Program-made: the position numbers and the translations under genes | Shown here: positions 11,946 to 24,596 of the stretch, piece after piece | Layout of the letters: each line of letters begins with the position of its first letter | How positions within the stretch are numbered: position 1 is the first letter of the stretch | Notes under the pieces: model-generated | Databases searched by the model: none | What the model was told of the DNA's origin: nothing | What the model saw: the letters and a program-made list of their open reading frames with translations, nothing else | Assembly (NCBI GenBank): GCA_006538405.1 | Contig: BJKQ01000008.1 | Coordinates: forward strand, 2,294,001 to 2,358,000 | Origin: Hansfordia pulvinata | Taxonomy: Eukaryota; Ascomycota; Sordariomycetes; Xylariales | Reading direction: 5' to 3' | Length of the DNA stretch: 64,000 nt

Positions 11946-12768
11946 CTCTCTGGCCGTGGCAGATCCGCCGTCGGGGCGATGCTGAAATGATAACCGGGAA
12001 ACCAAGATCAACTGACAAAAGCCAAGTTGGGCACTCGATGAGAGAGAAACGGTGTGCGGAGGGTGAAATGTAGTTTTCCCTGTCAGCTTAGGGCAAAGTC
12101 TCAAGAGCAGAGTTCGGAAAAGAAGAAAGAGGGAAAAGGAAGCACGCGCGGGGCGAGATGGGACTGCGGCCCCCCATATGCCTGTTTATCCGACAGGCCT
12201 CCTCGACGTCATCCTCCTCCTGTGAGTCCTCCCAAGGAGGCAACAAAACGCCAGGACTGCCCCAATACAACTCTAATAGGTCGCCGAGAGGCGAAACGGC
12301 GTGCCTTTGGCCGGGTGGTGGCGGCGTGGCGGCGTGGCGTATTCCGGAGGCCGCGCCCGGCCCGAGTGTGTCGATGGACTACCAGTATATATCCTACCTG
12401 TGAGGTTTCAGTGGACCATCCCCACGGAACACCTCTGCTTCACTCCTTTCTCCATCTCTCTCTCTCTCTGTCTCGGTATGCATCATCGCCTTGACCCTGG
12501 CCTGGCCGTCCAGAGCATGGCGCGACCGTGAGCCCAAAGCCAGCAGTCAATCAAGAAGAGACTGCGGAAGGATCACCCTCAACAAAGTCCGCGCCATGCG
12601 CTGGTTTGTCGCGCGACGCCGCGAATCCTTCGCTTGCGCCCAAAGGCCTTCTTTCCTCTCCACGTCGAACCAAGAGAGACCAACGGATGGATGAAAAGAA
12701 AAAAGTATGTGCGCCCGATCCCCCGCTAATCGAGAGTTGTCCGACCTTTCTTATTCCCAAGGTTTAAA

Positions 12769-12791
12769 CCCCCCCCCCCCCCCCCCCCCCC
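12769..12791. repeat. poly-C tract (C23)
   Basis: An uninterrupted run of about 23 C in noncoding DNA. The exact length is unreliable. Confidence 0.9.
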
Positions 12792-13848
12792 ACGGCTTCT
12801 AGAATTAGAAAGAAAACAATCGCCACCCTCCTGGGAAAGCGGATCGGATCAGCCCTCCTCCTCGTGATCCCTCTACGTGGCGGCGCAAAGGTGCAGCCAG
12901 GCTGTGTCGTGACTTTGTTGTCACAATGTCATCTAATCACAGCCATTGCGTTAGACATCTCGGGGCGTGCAATGCCGAGCGAGGGAGCGAGACAGAGTGT
13001 GCTTCCTTGCTTTGTCTCCTGAGGCACTTGAAGCCTCTTATCTTGTCAGCAGCACCGTGCCTCGCGCGCCTCCTGCCTTCTACCTCGAGACGTTCCAAGG
13101 TGCGACCCAGTCGACAATAGCCGCCTGGCTGTGTTGGTCTGCCGGGTTGGAATCTGGAATCTTGTCTGGTCAAACTGACTGGTGCCGCCACACGAGTGTT
13201 CGCTCGCCTCACGGCTGCCTTCTCGTCACTGCAATCAAAAAGCGGGTGGTGGGCCCGCGAGCTACACGTAAAGCAAGTGAGTGGCACCGCGGGTTTGCGA
13301 GGTTGCCTCTTACAGAATTGGGCGAGAAGGATGTATGCTGGCAACTCATGTCCGCAAATCTTTTGGTTTCTTTGTTTGTCGCCCGTGCGGGACCCGCCTA
13401 CTTTCTTCTCCTCGTGGCTTCGTCACAACAAACTGCGCTTCCCGGCTCAATGTTCCCCATCACATCACACCGCTGCTGTGCCCTCGCTCCTCTCCATTCC
13501 GAATGCATCGCTCCGTAATCCCATAAGCAGCAGACCGTGGTCTGCCTGCCTTCCCCGTGCGCCTTGAACCAGGTTCCGCTGTCAAAACAAATGGACGTCC
13601 GCCGGTGATCCGCTGGCCCATGCAACGTCGACTTCCTCCCGGCATCTGCCGAGTCAACCCGCTATAAAGAGCACACATCGCTGATGGCAGCAAGTAATGA
13701 TATATCATACACATGAGGTTTTCGCTTGGCTTATGTAGCAAGACTGAATGCCATCGTCAAACGGCACAAGACGTGGATATGTGCCCGGAACGGCCAACGT
13801 CACCTCGACCATCGAGGCTGTGACGACAATTCAGCCTCCCGGCAAGTC

Positions 13849-16800
13849 CTACTCGCTCAGAGCCTGCAGAGCTTGCGTCAACGAGACTATTCGAAGACTG
13901 CGGCCCCGCTTCAGGCCGACACCGGTCCCGGGTGGGTTCATCACCGTGGGGCTGTCGGCATCCCGCCACTTGCGGAACACGCTCTTCAGGTCCCGGGGGA
14001 TGCCTTCCAACACCACCGTGGAGATGGGGACGAACGGCCTGTCCTCCATCCCCGCAGCAAGGATCGCGTACTCTTGCGCAAAGTCCAGGGCGTTGTGGAA
14101 CGACGCGTATTGCGCTTGGGCCTCGGCGCCAACCACGACATACATCTCGAAGAAGGCGTCCAGTATGTAGATGCCGGCGGGCTGGAGATCAGCCTGCGAG
14201 AAAGGCGACAGCTCAACAATCTGGAAATGCCGGTTAGTCACACTGCCACGAGAACGGGCTTCAACCTGCGCTCACCTGCTGCTTGGAACCGGCGTCCGAC
14301 CGGAACAACCTGCCGCAATATTTGTCGTAGTTCGGCTTCAGTCGCCAGTGGTCGGCAGATCCCCTCTTGAGGCCATTGTCAAACAAGCTCCAGAAGTGCT
14401 CGGGCTCGCAGTCGTCATCCATCTCCTCCAGCTCGCCGGTGAGTGCATAGTCCATACCAATGAGACGCGCGCAGCTCAGCTCAACCACGCCGCTGCCCTT
14501 GCCCTTCCACAGGTAGCATTTGCCAGTCTGCGTGATCAGGTACGGGAATCCCGAGCAGAGCGAGGACGGCGTGAAATCGACCTCGTCAAAGACAACGTGG
14601 CCGTGGTATCTCCGGCCGCAAATCATGTGCGGAGCCAGCGAGTCGTACTTGTTGCCAGACCCCCTCTGCACGATGATAACGCCGCCGAGGGCTTGGATGA
14701 ACTCGGGCGTCTCCTTCCCCTGGCGCAGGTGGACTGCCTTGCCACCCACGGCCTTGGCCTCTCTGGCGACGAATATGGATGCGTCGTCCACGGTCGACTG
14801 CGGAACCTCGTCTCCAGCCCACAAATACACCTCTGTGTTGCGCCTGCCTATGACGTCGCTGAAGTTGTGCGTGCAGAGGTACATCTCGCGGTCGAACAGT
14901 GAGCGCTCCCGGTGCGAGGGCACTGGCTGTTTCTTGCCATCGGCCGAGAACTGGAAAAGCTGCGCGCTGATGGTCTGGATCTTGCGCGCTTCCATCGATT
15001 GTCTGTTCATCAACAGCTCGGCGGGATCCACTTTGTAGTTGCGGGCTGGCCGTTCGGTTCCAAAGAACTCCTTAAGAGTACTCGATACGGTCGCTTCCTG
15101 CTTGGCGGGGCTCCGCGCCGGGGACGGGGCAGACGTGAGGGGCGACGCGACAGCCGGCTGGGGCAGAGGCCTCGATTCACGCTTGGGCTCAAGGGGAAGA
15201 GGGCGCATGGGGGTCTTCAGAGGCTCGGGGCTCGATACTGGAGGCAATGGCCGGGGCTCAGACTCTCGGGAGTCGCGGGCCGGCTCAGGAGCTGGGTTCG
15301 GCAACGACTTGTTCACATCGATGGAGGGCTTCTTTCCGAGTGACAGGGGCTTCGGCTCGGGCAGGGGCCTCGAGGTCCGTTTCGGAGGCGACGGCAGCGG
15401 CCGCGCACCCGCTGGCTTGTCCGCATTGGCTTTGGGCTCTGCCGTGGGTGTGGACGGAAGAGTGCGTTCGGGGCCGGCCGATCCCTTTTCGTTTGCGTCT
15501 GTCGTCTTGGGACTTTCTGGCTTAGATTCGTCAAGGAACCTCGACACGCGGTTCAAGTTGAGCTTCCTGGGAGAGACAGCCTGAGCGGGCTCCTCGGGCT
15601 CCTTCGTAGATGACTCTGATTGTCTCTGTGTGACGAATGCAGCCACTTGATCGTGAATCTTGGGCTCGGGCGGCGGTGTCGTTTCACGTTGTGTGGGCTC
15701 ACTCGACGAGCTGCCAGCCCCATTCGCGGCGGCTTCCTTCGTACTGAACTCTGCTGGAGACTCGGGCAGCGGTTCTTTCTTCGCCGCGGCATTGACCGGA
15801 GCTTGTTTCACCGGGCTCTGGCCACGTGCAGCACTGGGAGCATTGCGCTTGGGTCCACGGGCGCGACCTTTCGTCATGTGCGTCAATTTGGGTCCCGACC
15901 CAGACTCGTTGTCGTTAACCGCGGCAGGAGGGTCTTCTGACTTGTTGTTGGCCGAGCCGCCAGACGAACCCGAGGCCATGGGAGGAGGGCCTCGAGCGAG
16001 CATGCCTGCGAGGGCAGGATTGAAACGATTCGCCAGCGAGCCCCCAATCTTGCCCTGTAGCCGGCCCGGAGCACTGGGTTCCTTCTGGGAAGGGGGCGGC
16101 GCCGCGGCCGCTTCTTTTGAGGCCGCGATATCATCCACAGGCGAATTCTCGGCGGGCCTTGCAACCTTTTGTTCCGCCTCAGGTACAGAGTCGCGTTTCT
16201 CATCCCTGTTTGGCTGCCGGCTCAACCCGACGCGAGACCCTTGAACATAGTCGGTCCTTGTGAATGTGCTGAGCGGTCTGGGCTCTGAAGGCTGGCTGCC
16301 CCCGGCAGCAGCTTCACGTTTTCCAGGCCCTGTTCGCTGCATCTCCAGGCGCTTAGCAAGGCCCTCCGGAACGGGTTGTTCGCTAGCACTGCTGTTAGTG
16401 CGGGAAACGCCTCGCCCGTCAGTCTTTGCCTGTTGAAAGGCTTGCCGTTTGGCCAAGATGGCATCCTTGAACTCGTCTTTGCGCTCGGACTTCTGCGGGC
16501 CTCCAGTCAAGTTGAGGGCAGCCTTGCCCTAGTGATATTATCCTTCAGCTCGTCCGGCGCTTTGTAGTTCTGAGTGGTGGTTCGGCGCAGGTTTCCGAAT
16601 ACGTTCTTGAACTCGGGGTCCTGGCCCCCCGTTGACGATGTGCTCGGGGCTTGGCGATGCTTCAGACCGGCTCTGAAATCCATCTTGGCGGGAACCTGAG
16701 GCTTGGGCTTGACGTCGGCGCTCGTCTCGAAACCTGTCGGCGACGACTCTTTGGGGCTGTGCTTTTCGGTAGCTGTCGGCTTCGGCTGGTCCTCAAAGAT

Positions 16801-19241
16801 AGAGGCTGCACTCTGCAGCGTATTGGGCGAAGTACGTGCCGAGCTGCGCACACTGCTGTACCCGGGTCGATCGCTGGAGTTGGGCTGCGAGGCAGCGCCA
16901 TGAATATCGGCAGAAGTGGGCGGCTTCGACGCATTGCCCGGGGCGGTTGATCTCATAAGACCACCAATGCTGACTTGGTGTTTATGGCCGATCGTAGGAG
17001 ATCGCTTTCGATCGCTGTCTGGGTTGGCGGCTTTCTGGGCTTTTGCTTTCTGCAACTCGGCCATCCATGCAGGCTGGTTCGAGGTGGCAGGGGAAGGCTT
17101 GGGCTTGGGCGAATCCGGCTTGTTCAGGGCCGACTCGAGCCAGCTTGACTTGGTCGGACTCCAGCGCCGGGGGTCCATGGTCTTGGAGGGGCTGGCAGGA
17201 GGTGACGTTTTTTCGACGGGGTGGGTTTGCGGCTCAGAGGGCTCCGTATCAATCTTGAGCGCATTGTCAATTCTTGCGGAGATCAAGTCACCGTCATCGC
17301 CAGGTGCGCCAGGGTGCGGGAGAGATTCGGATGAAATATCCCGCATCATGCTCGTGGGCCTCGAACGTGATCCCACGTCGCCTTGGGGTGGCCCGGCCTG
17401 ACTATTGCGATTGGAGACGGCCGAGTCGGCACGCTGCAGGGCTGGCGGGGATTTGACACTCCATCTCTTGTTGACGCTGTCAGACCGTTTCATCATGGCA
17501 CTCTGGACGAAGCCGCCCATGCCCTTTGTGGGCGAAGATGGCCTTTCGGATCGAGAAGGCGATGTCCGACCTGAAGGTGGTGACATTAGACCCCTGTGTT
17601 CCGAGCTTGTCTCATCGTTGGTCTGGGGTGTTGCAGTGGGCGGGTCCAGGGCTGGCGGGGACGCCAACTTGGCACGAGGCGTCGAAGTGCCGGCCCCCGC
17701 GGAATCGGGCGAAGTGACACGCGACATTCCTGGCAACTGCGCCCTCATCGCCGACATGTCAGAACGGTGATCATCCTCGACCTGGTTCTTCCTGTATGCG
17801 GCCGACACGGCGCCGCGATCCGCGGTTTGCCGGAACCACGTGGGGTCTTTTCCAGCCAGGGCGGCCGCGATCTGATCGCGGGACATGGATTCGGAGGCGG
17901 AGGCAGACGCGGGCTCTGTAGGTGAAGTGGTTGAGCGGGCAGCCGCGTTCTCGGCAGCGACCATGGAAAGGGGCCTGCTGCGGGACCGGTCGGAGGCTTG
18001 TGAGTTTGGACGTCTCTGCCAGGACAGGCCTCTGGCAACCGAGTCGCTTCGCGTGGGAGAAGTCTGGGCGCCTGATTTTCGGCCGGAATCAGCGTCAAAG
18101 GGTGAGTGGTTCTCTTTCGAGGGAGAGGTCGAGGCTAGCCGGGGGCCGCCATTGGTTCGGACGCCGTCGGAGGGGATTGAGGGTCGGCGGCGGGAGGGTC
18201 AAGAACGGGCGAGGAATCGAGGTTGAGACGGTCGGAGGAACCGCGAGTGTTGGTGCGGGGGCGCTGCGTTGAGGGAGGCGGCGTGTTGGCAGGGGAGGAC
18301 TTCTGTGGCGAGATGGACCTGGCGCGTTCTGACGCGACGGGATGTCAATGGGGCGATTCTCAAAGAGGACTGCCACGAGAGTGGCGGAAACCCGCGAACA
18401 AGGGTATATGCGCGTGCGAGATCGGATGGGGCAAATCAACTCAATCTTCAAGGAGCGAGAAGTGAACCTGCGAGAGGACGAATCGTGTGAAAGGCAAGGA
18501 GCGTAGGCGGGATGTGGGGGCAGGGGCGATGAGGTTATCTTGAGAAATAACGCGACAAAGTATGCACATCTCCAGGCACGAGAAAATGACTGCCACGCCA
18601 ACCGCCTGGGCAATGGCCTCGGAGCGAAGGTAGATGCGTGTACGCGTAATTTCCTGGTGCAGCGGGAAAAGGACAAGGGAAATTTTGATCAAGTGCGCGC
18701 GTAAACAAGAGACACTTCGACCATCCGCGCGCCTGTGTGCCTCGCGCTATTGAGGGGCGTGCAGGCGGGCGGGTCCCGAGGCTGCCTTGTGCGATGGACG
18801 TGCGCGAGCCGGATGAAGAAATGGTTCGTCGACCTAGTCGAGAGCTGTACCAAATTTTCGAATGATCTCGGACGATAAAAACACAATAAAGGTGCGTAAA
18901 ATCCGCAGTCGGCACGCTGAGGGCGGCCGGGCAGAAAAAGCAGTCGAGAGGAGGGGCATTGGGGGGAACGGGCAGGAGGGGGGCAACTAGCGAGAGCCCA
19001 AAACAAATAACACAGGCACATATTGAATGGGTGTCGTGGATGGCAACGCAATTCGAACACGGCAAAACAATAAGACAGCGCCGCGGGCAAGGGAGGAAAT
19101 GGAGCCCAGCTTACCTGCGCGCCTAGCTTGACGCTCCTTCTTCTCTTGCAGAATCTTTTCTTCGAGTCCGCGCGAGTCCTCGTCTGCGCGGCGGCTGTCG
19201 AGGCCTTTGACCTCCTCGAGGAAGCGGCTGACTTCGGACAT
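13849..19241 (-). CDS. DUF4045 / gelsolin-repeat actin-binding protein (two single-base frame breaks)
   Basis: Exons 19241-19115, 18328-14276 and 14220-13849. The first intron is unusually long (786 nt). The N-terminus (MSEVSRFLEEVKGLD, then EEKILQEKKERQARRAE and RARSISPQKSS across the splice) is the signature of fungal DUF4045. The middle is a very long Pro/Ser/Lys-rich disordered region. The last roughly 370 residues contain gelsolin/villin-type repeats (YLWAGDEVP, LYLCTH-like and YLWKGKGSG strands) and a final domain ending in GRSLRIVSLTQAL. It should bind or sever actin filaments in the cytoplasm. The frame breaks at GGGGG 18141-18145 and at CCC 16527-16529. One extra base at each restores continuous family-like sequence and a total of 1517 codons, so I regard both as sequence errors. 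A GGC repeat sits just upstream of the ATG. Confidence 0.85.
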
Positions 19242-19267
19242 GATGGGTGCCGTGTATCGTGGGACGG

Positions 19268-19270
<3 letters not shown>

Positions 19271-19306
<36 letters not shown>
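19271..19306. repeat. (GGC)12 trinucleotide repeat
   Basis: A perfect triplet repeat about 30 nt upstream of the ATG of the DUF4045/gelsolin gene, so probably in its 5' UTR as (GCC)n. Confidence 0.85.
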
Positions 19307-21879
19307 AGGTAGGTGATGGCGTGGGGTGCGCGGCAAGGACAAGTCGGGTAGGCCTGTGGGCGCGTCTACTCGCAAGGCCGTCGTCCTGTCTACAGCATCG
19401 ACCGGGACTCCCGGTGGTGTCGTTGGCAAACGGCGGTGACAACCTTCGCTTATGGGCTGGGCGGCCGTGAAGACAGGCAGCACGAGGGCTGCACTGCGGG
19501 GGAGGGCGAAAAGGTCGGGTCAGGGGGCTCTCGCGAGGCGGCCTACGCACGGGGCATGACAGGGCCAAGTCAAATCAAGTCCAAGTCAACAGACGCGTCG
19601 AATCAGCCGTTCATGCGAGGCGGTTCGGCAATGGTGGTGGCAGCGGTCGAGGGATGATCCCAGCTACTACTCGTACGCAGTGTTCTGTCGGACGGGCGCG
19701 GCGGCGGCGGCGGCGGCGGCGTGATCCGGGGCCACTGCGGAAGGTCGTCGGCGTTGTGCGTCCGGGCGACGGAGAGTGCTTGTGCTGGCCCCCGGCTCTG
19801 TTCGGGGCGAGGCGTTTTGTGCTGGTCAAGGGGATGAGGTCGAGGAGCGGCAAGGAGGAGGAATTGGAAGTCTGGTACCTTCGCTACTACGAGAGGTAGG
19901 GGTTGAGAGACCTAGGCTCGTGGTTGGACGACGGTCAGCAAGAAAATGTAAAATGTCCAGTGGCAGCGGCTCGTCACAAATTCATCAGCCCAACCGACGG
20001 AAGGCCTGCTGCTGCAGCTGCTGCAAGGTACATACAGTAGACGTCCGCATGTATGGGGAACTTAATCGATTCCCACGGTCGCGGAAGCAGGTACACGCCC
20101 GAGGCTGCCGCAATCGGCTCTCTGCGGTCGGAGCGGAGCCCCGAATACCAGTCTCACGAGGTGAGCGGGTCGCTGGCAAGTACACGGTACGCATCCGCGG
20201 CAGGTGTCGCACAAGAGAGAGCTGGGCTCCACTGACTGTGCGACGCGGTGGAGGTCCGATGCTGCTGCGGCTGCGGCTGCCCAACCGCGTCACCGGGAGC
20301 TGCGGTGGGCACTCGTACAAGTGATAGGTACAAACGCAGACAGGGTGACAGGGCTGGCGAAAAGTAATGGAGTACTTCAGAAGGGTGCGACTAGAGGTGC
20401 ACACTGCAAGTACAGTTACACAGCGACGCGTTGTGGGCGATGGCGTCAGCGGGGCGGCACCAATTGAAGGATTGCGAGCGCGCATGAAACTGGAAAAGAA
20501 ACCGAATTGAATAAGGTACGGAGTACTCTAGATACATCGGGAGTATTATTGAAACGAATATACAAAATTCCGTACCCAACACATGCATCACCTCAATGGA
20601 TGTTGGTATTTACCACTACATCAATGCGATAATACCTCCCTAATACCTGAATGCTTACCTTAGGTAGATGGCTCGATATCCCCAGCACACGCTTCATCAC
20701 CCCGCAGATGGCGGCTCCGCGATGGATCGACGCTTCTGTCCAGACGCGGCACTCAGTCAAGCATGCGCGGGTTTTCTGTCTCACGCAGTCTCGCGTGCAG
20801 ACCTGAATTCGTCCTTTTCCTGTGTCTCGGACGACGACCTTGTCGTGTCTTAGTCTATCCTATTATGCCGCTTAATAAAAACATTTAGGGAACGCGCCAC
20901 GCCGCAGCCGGTACGTCTTGGAATGTGCGCGTGGTCCAACTTCAGTCTTCTTTGGGTGGGGCAACAATCACCTTCTTTCCCAGAAACTCTTCCGCATCCG
21001 TGACAAGTCTACTTTAGGTCACTTACGCGTAGTTGGGCTCGAACCGGGCCGCCTTGCCTCGTGCCGTCTTGGACGCGGACGCGGACGTGGAATTTCCCGT
21101 GGCTTATTAGGCACTCGTACAGGTTCGAGATGCGGGACAGACAGCTCTCAATGCGGCGCGTCAATAGCCCACCAGCCCGTGAGCCGCCCGATCCCGCCCA
21201 GGGGTGTGAGACGGCGCAGTGAGAGTCGACCCGCGCGCGGGTGAGTGTTGGAGGTAAGAGCGGTTCTTGCTGTCTCCAAGTTAGAGCTCGTAGGCCAACG
21301 TACTCGTTACTGGGACTCGAAACAGGCCTCGGCTCTCTGGGGACGAGAAGCGGCCAGCAAGCTCCCCGTCTGTTTGGCTTCCGCCTCATTCTCGACTATC
21401 TCAGTAGGCACAGCGAATATCTGACAAGCCGGACATGGCCAGTTCTTCAAGCAGAGAAACCCATCAATACCAGACCACTCTCGGAAAGGGGTTCTCCCTC
21501 CAATCGAATCCCGTCTAAGCTGTGTACTCATTCGTGTGGCGCGGCCGCGGCCGGCCGCAAGGGGCTCCGCTCCGATCTCTTTTTTGAGGCCTCTCCCGCA
21601 TATTCGCTTCCGCCACGAGGCCGTCTCAGTGGAGGCAGTTGGCGATTCTACGATTCGCCGCAGCGGCCGCTCGGGGGCTCTTAGTCTTGCGTGTGTGATG
21701 CGAAGCGCATTGCCGTGAAACAAAGAGAGAGGGAGAGAGAGAGAGTCCATACGGGGACACAGGTCTCGCATCATGCCCTTCTATTCGGATGCCGTGTCGT
21801 AATCATAATAGACCAGAGTCGGAACCCGCCATTGCTTGTTCTGTAGTCTGCAGCAGTCAACTCGGGCGTAACCCCCCCT

Positions 21880-21912
<33 letters not shown>
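21880..21912 (+). repeat. (CT)n(TA)n composite repeat at a promoter or leader
   Basis: A CT stretch runs into a TA stretch and ends about 20 nt before the ATG of the 113-aa secreted protein. Two out-of-frame ATGs (21911 and 21917) lie between the TA stretch and the real start. If transcribed they would form a short upstream frame overlapping the start, so transcription may begin inside this element. Confidence 0.6.
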
Positions 21913-21933
21913 GTATATGTATAAATATAAATC

Positions 21934-22390
21934 ATGCGCCTTTTCGCGACTACGTGCCTGCTGCTGCTGCTGCTGCTAAGCTGGGCGGCGAAGACGCAGG
22001 CCGCCCGGTCCTCCTCGACGAGCCCCGAGGCAGATCAGCAGCGCACCGCCTGCAGAGCAGAGAGGAGAAGGACGTCGAGCAGGGCGGGTGAGACTGCGGC
22101 GACAAAAGAGGGCTACCTCACCGCGGAACACCTCCGCGACTGCATGGGCGTCGGCATCACGGGCATCAAGGCCCTGGCTGGAGGTGAGTCGCCGCGTTGT
22201 TTTTCCGGTCCACAATCGAATCTAAAAACAAGAATAAAAAACAAAATAAAAAATAAAAAATAAAAAATGCTTACGGGAGGACCAACCAACGCCCCAAGAC
22301 GTCGAGTTTCAGGAACATGCGCACCATGTCGACGACGCCTGGGGGATAGATATCAAGCACGACAACTCCATCGAGACTTACGAGATGTAG
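21934..22390 (+). CDS. small secreted protein, 113 aa
   Basis: Two exons, 21934-22183 and 22299-22390. The donor is G/GTGAGT and the acceptor CCCCAAG/AC; the join keeps frame and ends at TAG. The ATG opens a signal peptide (MRLFATTCLLLLLLLSWAAKTQA, cleavage probably near residue 23). The mature part is short and charged, with GYLTAEHLRDCMGVGITG in exon 1 and an acidic, His-rich tail (DVEFQEHAHHVDDAWG) in exon 2. It has two mature Cys. No family is recognised; a secreted role such as an effector is only a guess. The acceptor was chosen because it alone gives the protein-like final frame. Confidence is limited by the Arg-rich stretch around residues 38-50. Confidence 0.55.
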
Positions 22391-23954
22391 GCAATGCCTC
22401 AGGTAGGCACCCACGCCCGGGTACGAGTACCACGTAGGGTATGTAGTTGGAGCTTCGAGGTAGGTGGTCCCGCTGCCACATCCCATCCCACGCGGACGGC
22501 GCCACTGCCAACGGTCGGTAACGACGTCCCGCGGCTGCACTCATTGGGGTTGCGGCGAGCGGCGAGCCCAGGGGTCAAAAGTTCTCAAAAGTTCCACGGG
22601 CCGCCGCTCCCCCAAGAACCACCTCGGCCGTAATGCACGTCTGTCATATTGCTTGCCGTTTCGGGGTCGCGGCAGCATCGCAATGGCCAGGGGGGGTGGG
22701 AGGCATAGTTGGTGGCGAGAGGAGTAGCACGGGTGCCTGGGCATGGCAGACCAGATAGTTCGCCGCCGCCAGATCTCTCAAGGGTTCGGTGGCCAGCTAG
22801 CTCCTATATCGACGAGATTTCATCTCCTTCTTCTCCTTCTTCTACCGGAAAAGTCGGGTGCAAAGTGTGGCAAAGCTTGGGAAAAGGGGAGGGGGGGGGG
22901 GGCGCTTCTATTTGAGATGCGATTGATCCGAACCGTTCCCATCCGTGCATCTTAAGACTCAATTGCCGCCTCTAGGCTTCCATCCGTGTGATCCGCGCGG
23001 AATACCGCCGCGCCCCCCCTCTTCCATCCCACGCGCGCGGCACCTCGTCTCTCCTTGTCGACTAGGTACTTCTTGTTCACGCGTTGCGTCGTTTTCTTTT
23101 ACTCGACAGCATCACTTCCACGGGCTATGCTGAGAGTTTTTATTTTAGAACGACCAAGTTCCGTCCCTTTGATCATTTGTCTCGATTCATGGACCACAAG
23201 GAAGACTAGGTAATCGTAGTTATCACGTATGATTCTCCTGCGGCCAATCCAATTGGGCCTTGCAGCGGCCCTTTCCATTGCACTAGCAAATGTTAGAGCT
23301 CATCGGCATGGTGACGTTCCAGGAAAATCGTGATGAAGCCTATAACGGCTGAAAACTAAGTTAGCGATGAGAAGGCAGGATCCGACCAACGGGGGCCTGA
23401 GTCCGTACCTTACCCGTAGCGTCTGCATAAGGTAGGTATTGCCTCTCTATTATAAAAGACAAGGCAGATAGAAAATCCTGCATCATCCCTGCCCTTTCGC
23501 CTGCCACCACCGCACGCTCGCACGCACGACTTGCGATGCGCTACATCCTGCTCTCTGCTCCGCCCTCGCAACCCACAGTACTCGCCTTGACTGGGGCGAG
23601 GTGGTCAGTGCCGGACCAGGAGAAACGCGCTTGGGGGACATACATGCTTGGAATCCTCGCGAGACTTCTCTTGAGCCAGCGTGGATACATTTTGTCACGG
23701 CAAGAGTCGGGCACCCAGCCGAAGATCGTCGAAAATGAACCTCAATTCGGATCAAGTCGAGACACACTCTTGAGTCTATATAAGCCGGCTCACTTGAAAT
23801 CAAAGCAGACGGCATTCCTCCTCTCGCAACCACCAGGATACAAGACAGTCACACAGTCACCTCACCCAACCACCTGAGCCTTGAACCTCCGGCTATTCCG
23901 ACAAACAAGACAGCTTCCCCAAAACACCAGCCCGAAAGCAAAAAAGCAGGCAAG
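22391..23954. other. 1.6 kb noncoding region
   Basis: 3' flank of the 113-aa protein gene and promoter of the 8-Cys secreted protein gene. A G11 run lies near 22891-22901. No further gene is seen. Confidence 0.5.
23777..23784 (+). promoter_or_regulatory. TATA box of the 8-Cys secreted protein gene
   Basis: A good TATATAAG consensus 171 nt upstream of the ATG at 23955, followed by a purine-poor leader. The position fits a fungal core promoter. Confidence 0.55.
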
Positions 23955-24455
23955 ATGCTCATCACCCAAGCTCTCGTGTTGTCCTTGGTTGCGGCCGCCA
24001 TGGGCCAAGGCTTCCGTATCCAGGCCAGAGTAAGTAACAGCCTCCCCGAGCCTCCCTCCCTGTCATCCGTTGCTGAGAACGCATAGGGCGCGATCAACAA
24101 GCTCATCCACTATTCCGGAGACTGCGATACCGCGTACGTGACGGACGGCGAGGGCCACGCCCTCGAAGGGCCCCTGGTGACGCTCCAGGCCAAGCAGGTG
24201 TGCGAGAGCATCGTTGGAGAGAACGGCAGCGCCGGATCCTCGGAGCAGCGGCACTCGCTGTCGAAGAGAAGAGGAGCCGGTGCCGTCGCGGCTGGTGCTG
24301 CCGCCGCCGCGGATGCCGTGTTCCTGGACCGCAGGTCCTGCCCTACAAGCTGCCCGATTTTGAAAGGGGAGGGCCGGGGCGACTGGGGGGTGATGGACAC
24401 AAAGGCGTGCTTTGGGGCGGGATGCGACTGCTCCGACAAAGGCGTGTGTTCGTAA
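23955..24455 (+). CDS. small secreted 8-cysteine protein with internal dibasic sites
   Basis: Two exons, 23955-24029 and 24087-24455, 147 aa (donor GTAAGT, acceptor GCATAG, phase 0). Signal peptide at residues 1 to about 18 (MLITQALVLSLVAAAMGQG). Cys at 38, 64, 110, 114, 133, 138, 140 and 146 could form four disulfides. A dibasic KRR lies at 85-87, followed by an Ala-rich spacer, then DRR at 106-108 directly before the SCPTSC cluster. A Golgi Kex2-type protease could therefore split the chain into an N-terminal two-Cys part and a C-terminal six-Cys part. No family is recognised. It is tail-to-tail with the DUF6594 gene, 141 nt apart. Size, Cys content and TATA promoter fit a host- or environment-facing secreted protein, which is inference. 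Confidence 0.8.
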
Positions 24456-24596
24456 TGATGAGACCGGGCGGCGGGGGCAAAGATGCTGTATACTGTGTGC
24501 CAGGCGAGCGTTGAGGTTCACTCAGATAAGCCGATATGGATGGTGGTCATCGTGATCGCGGAGACGTCACCGTTGAGTTGACCTCCACGGCCGAGC

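Larger units (their letters stand above)
11468..13848. other. 2.4 kb noncoding region
   Basis: Upstream region of the secreted Cys-rich gene and 3' flank of the gelsolin-like gene. It contains a (CT)27 repeat, a shorter TC repeat near 11911-11945 and a C23 run. No gene was recognised on either strand. Confidence 0.5.
19242..21933. other. 2.7 kb noncoding region between divergent genes
   Basis: Shared upstream region of the gelsolin-like gene (minus) and the 113-aa secreted protein gene (plus). It contains GGC repeats at 19271-19306 and near 19700-19722. A minus-strand open frame around 21400-21500 contains a WPCPAC segment but has no start, splice sites or recognisable family, so I do not call it. 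Confidence 0.45.

Noticed and set aside
21030..21060. GGTTCGAGCCC-like box on the minus strand suggesting a tRNA
   Set aside because: The T-stem does not pair, and no anticodon or acceptor stem can be drawn around it; a similar box near 21306 fails too.
21400..21510. Minus-strand WPCPAC segment resembling a Cys motif
   Set aside because: Too short, without start, splice sites or a second half; it may be a chance match or a tiny gene fragment.
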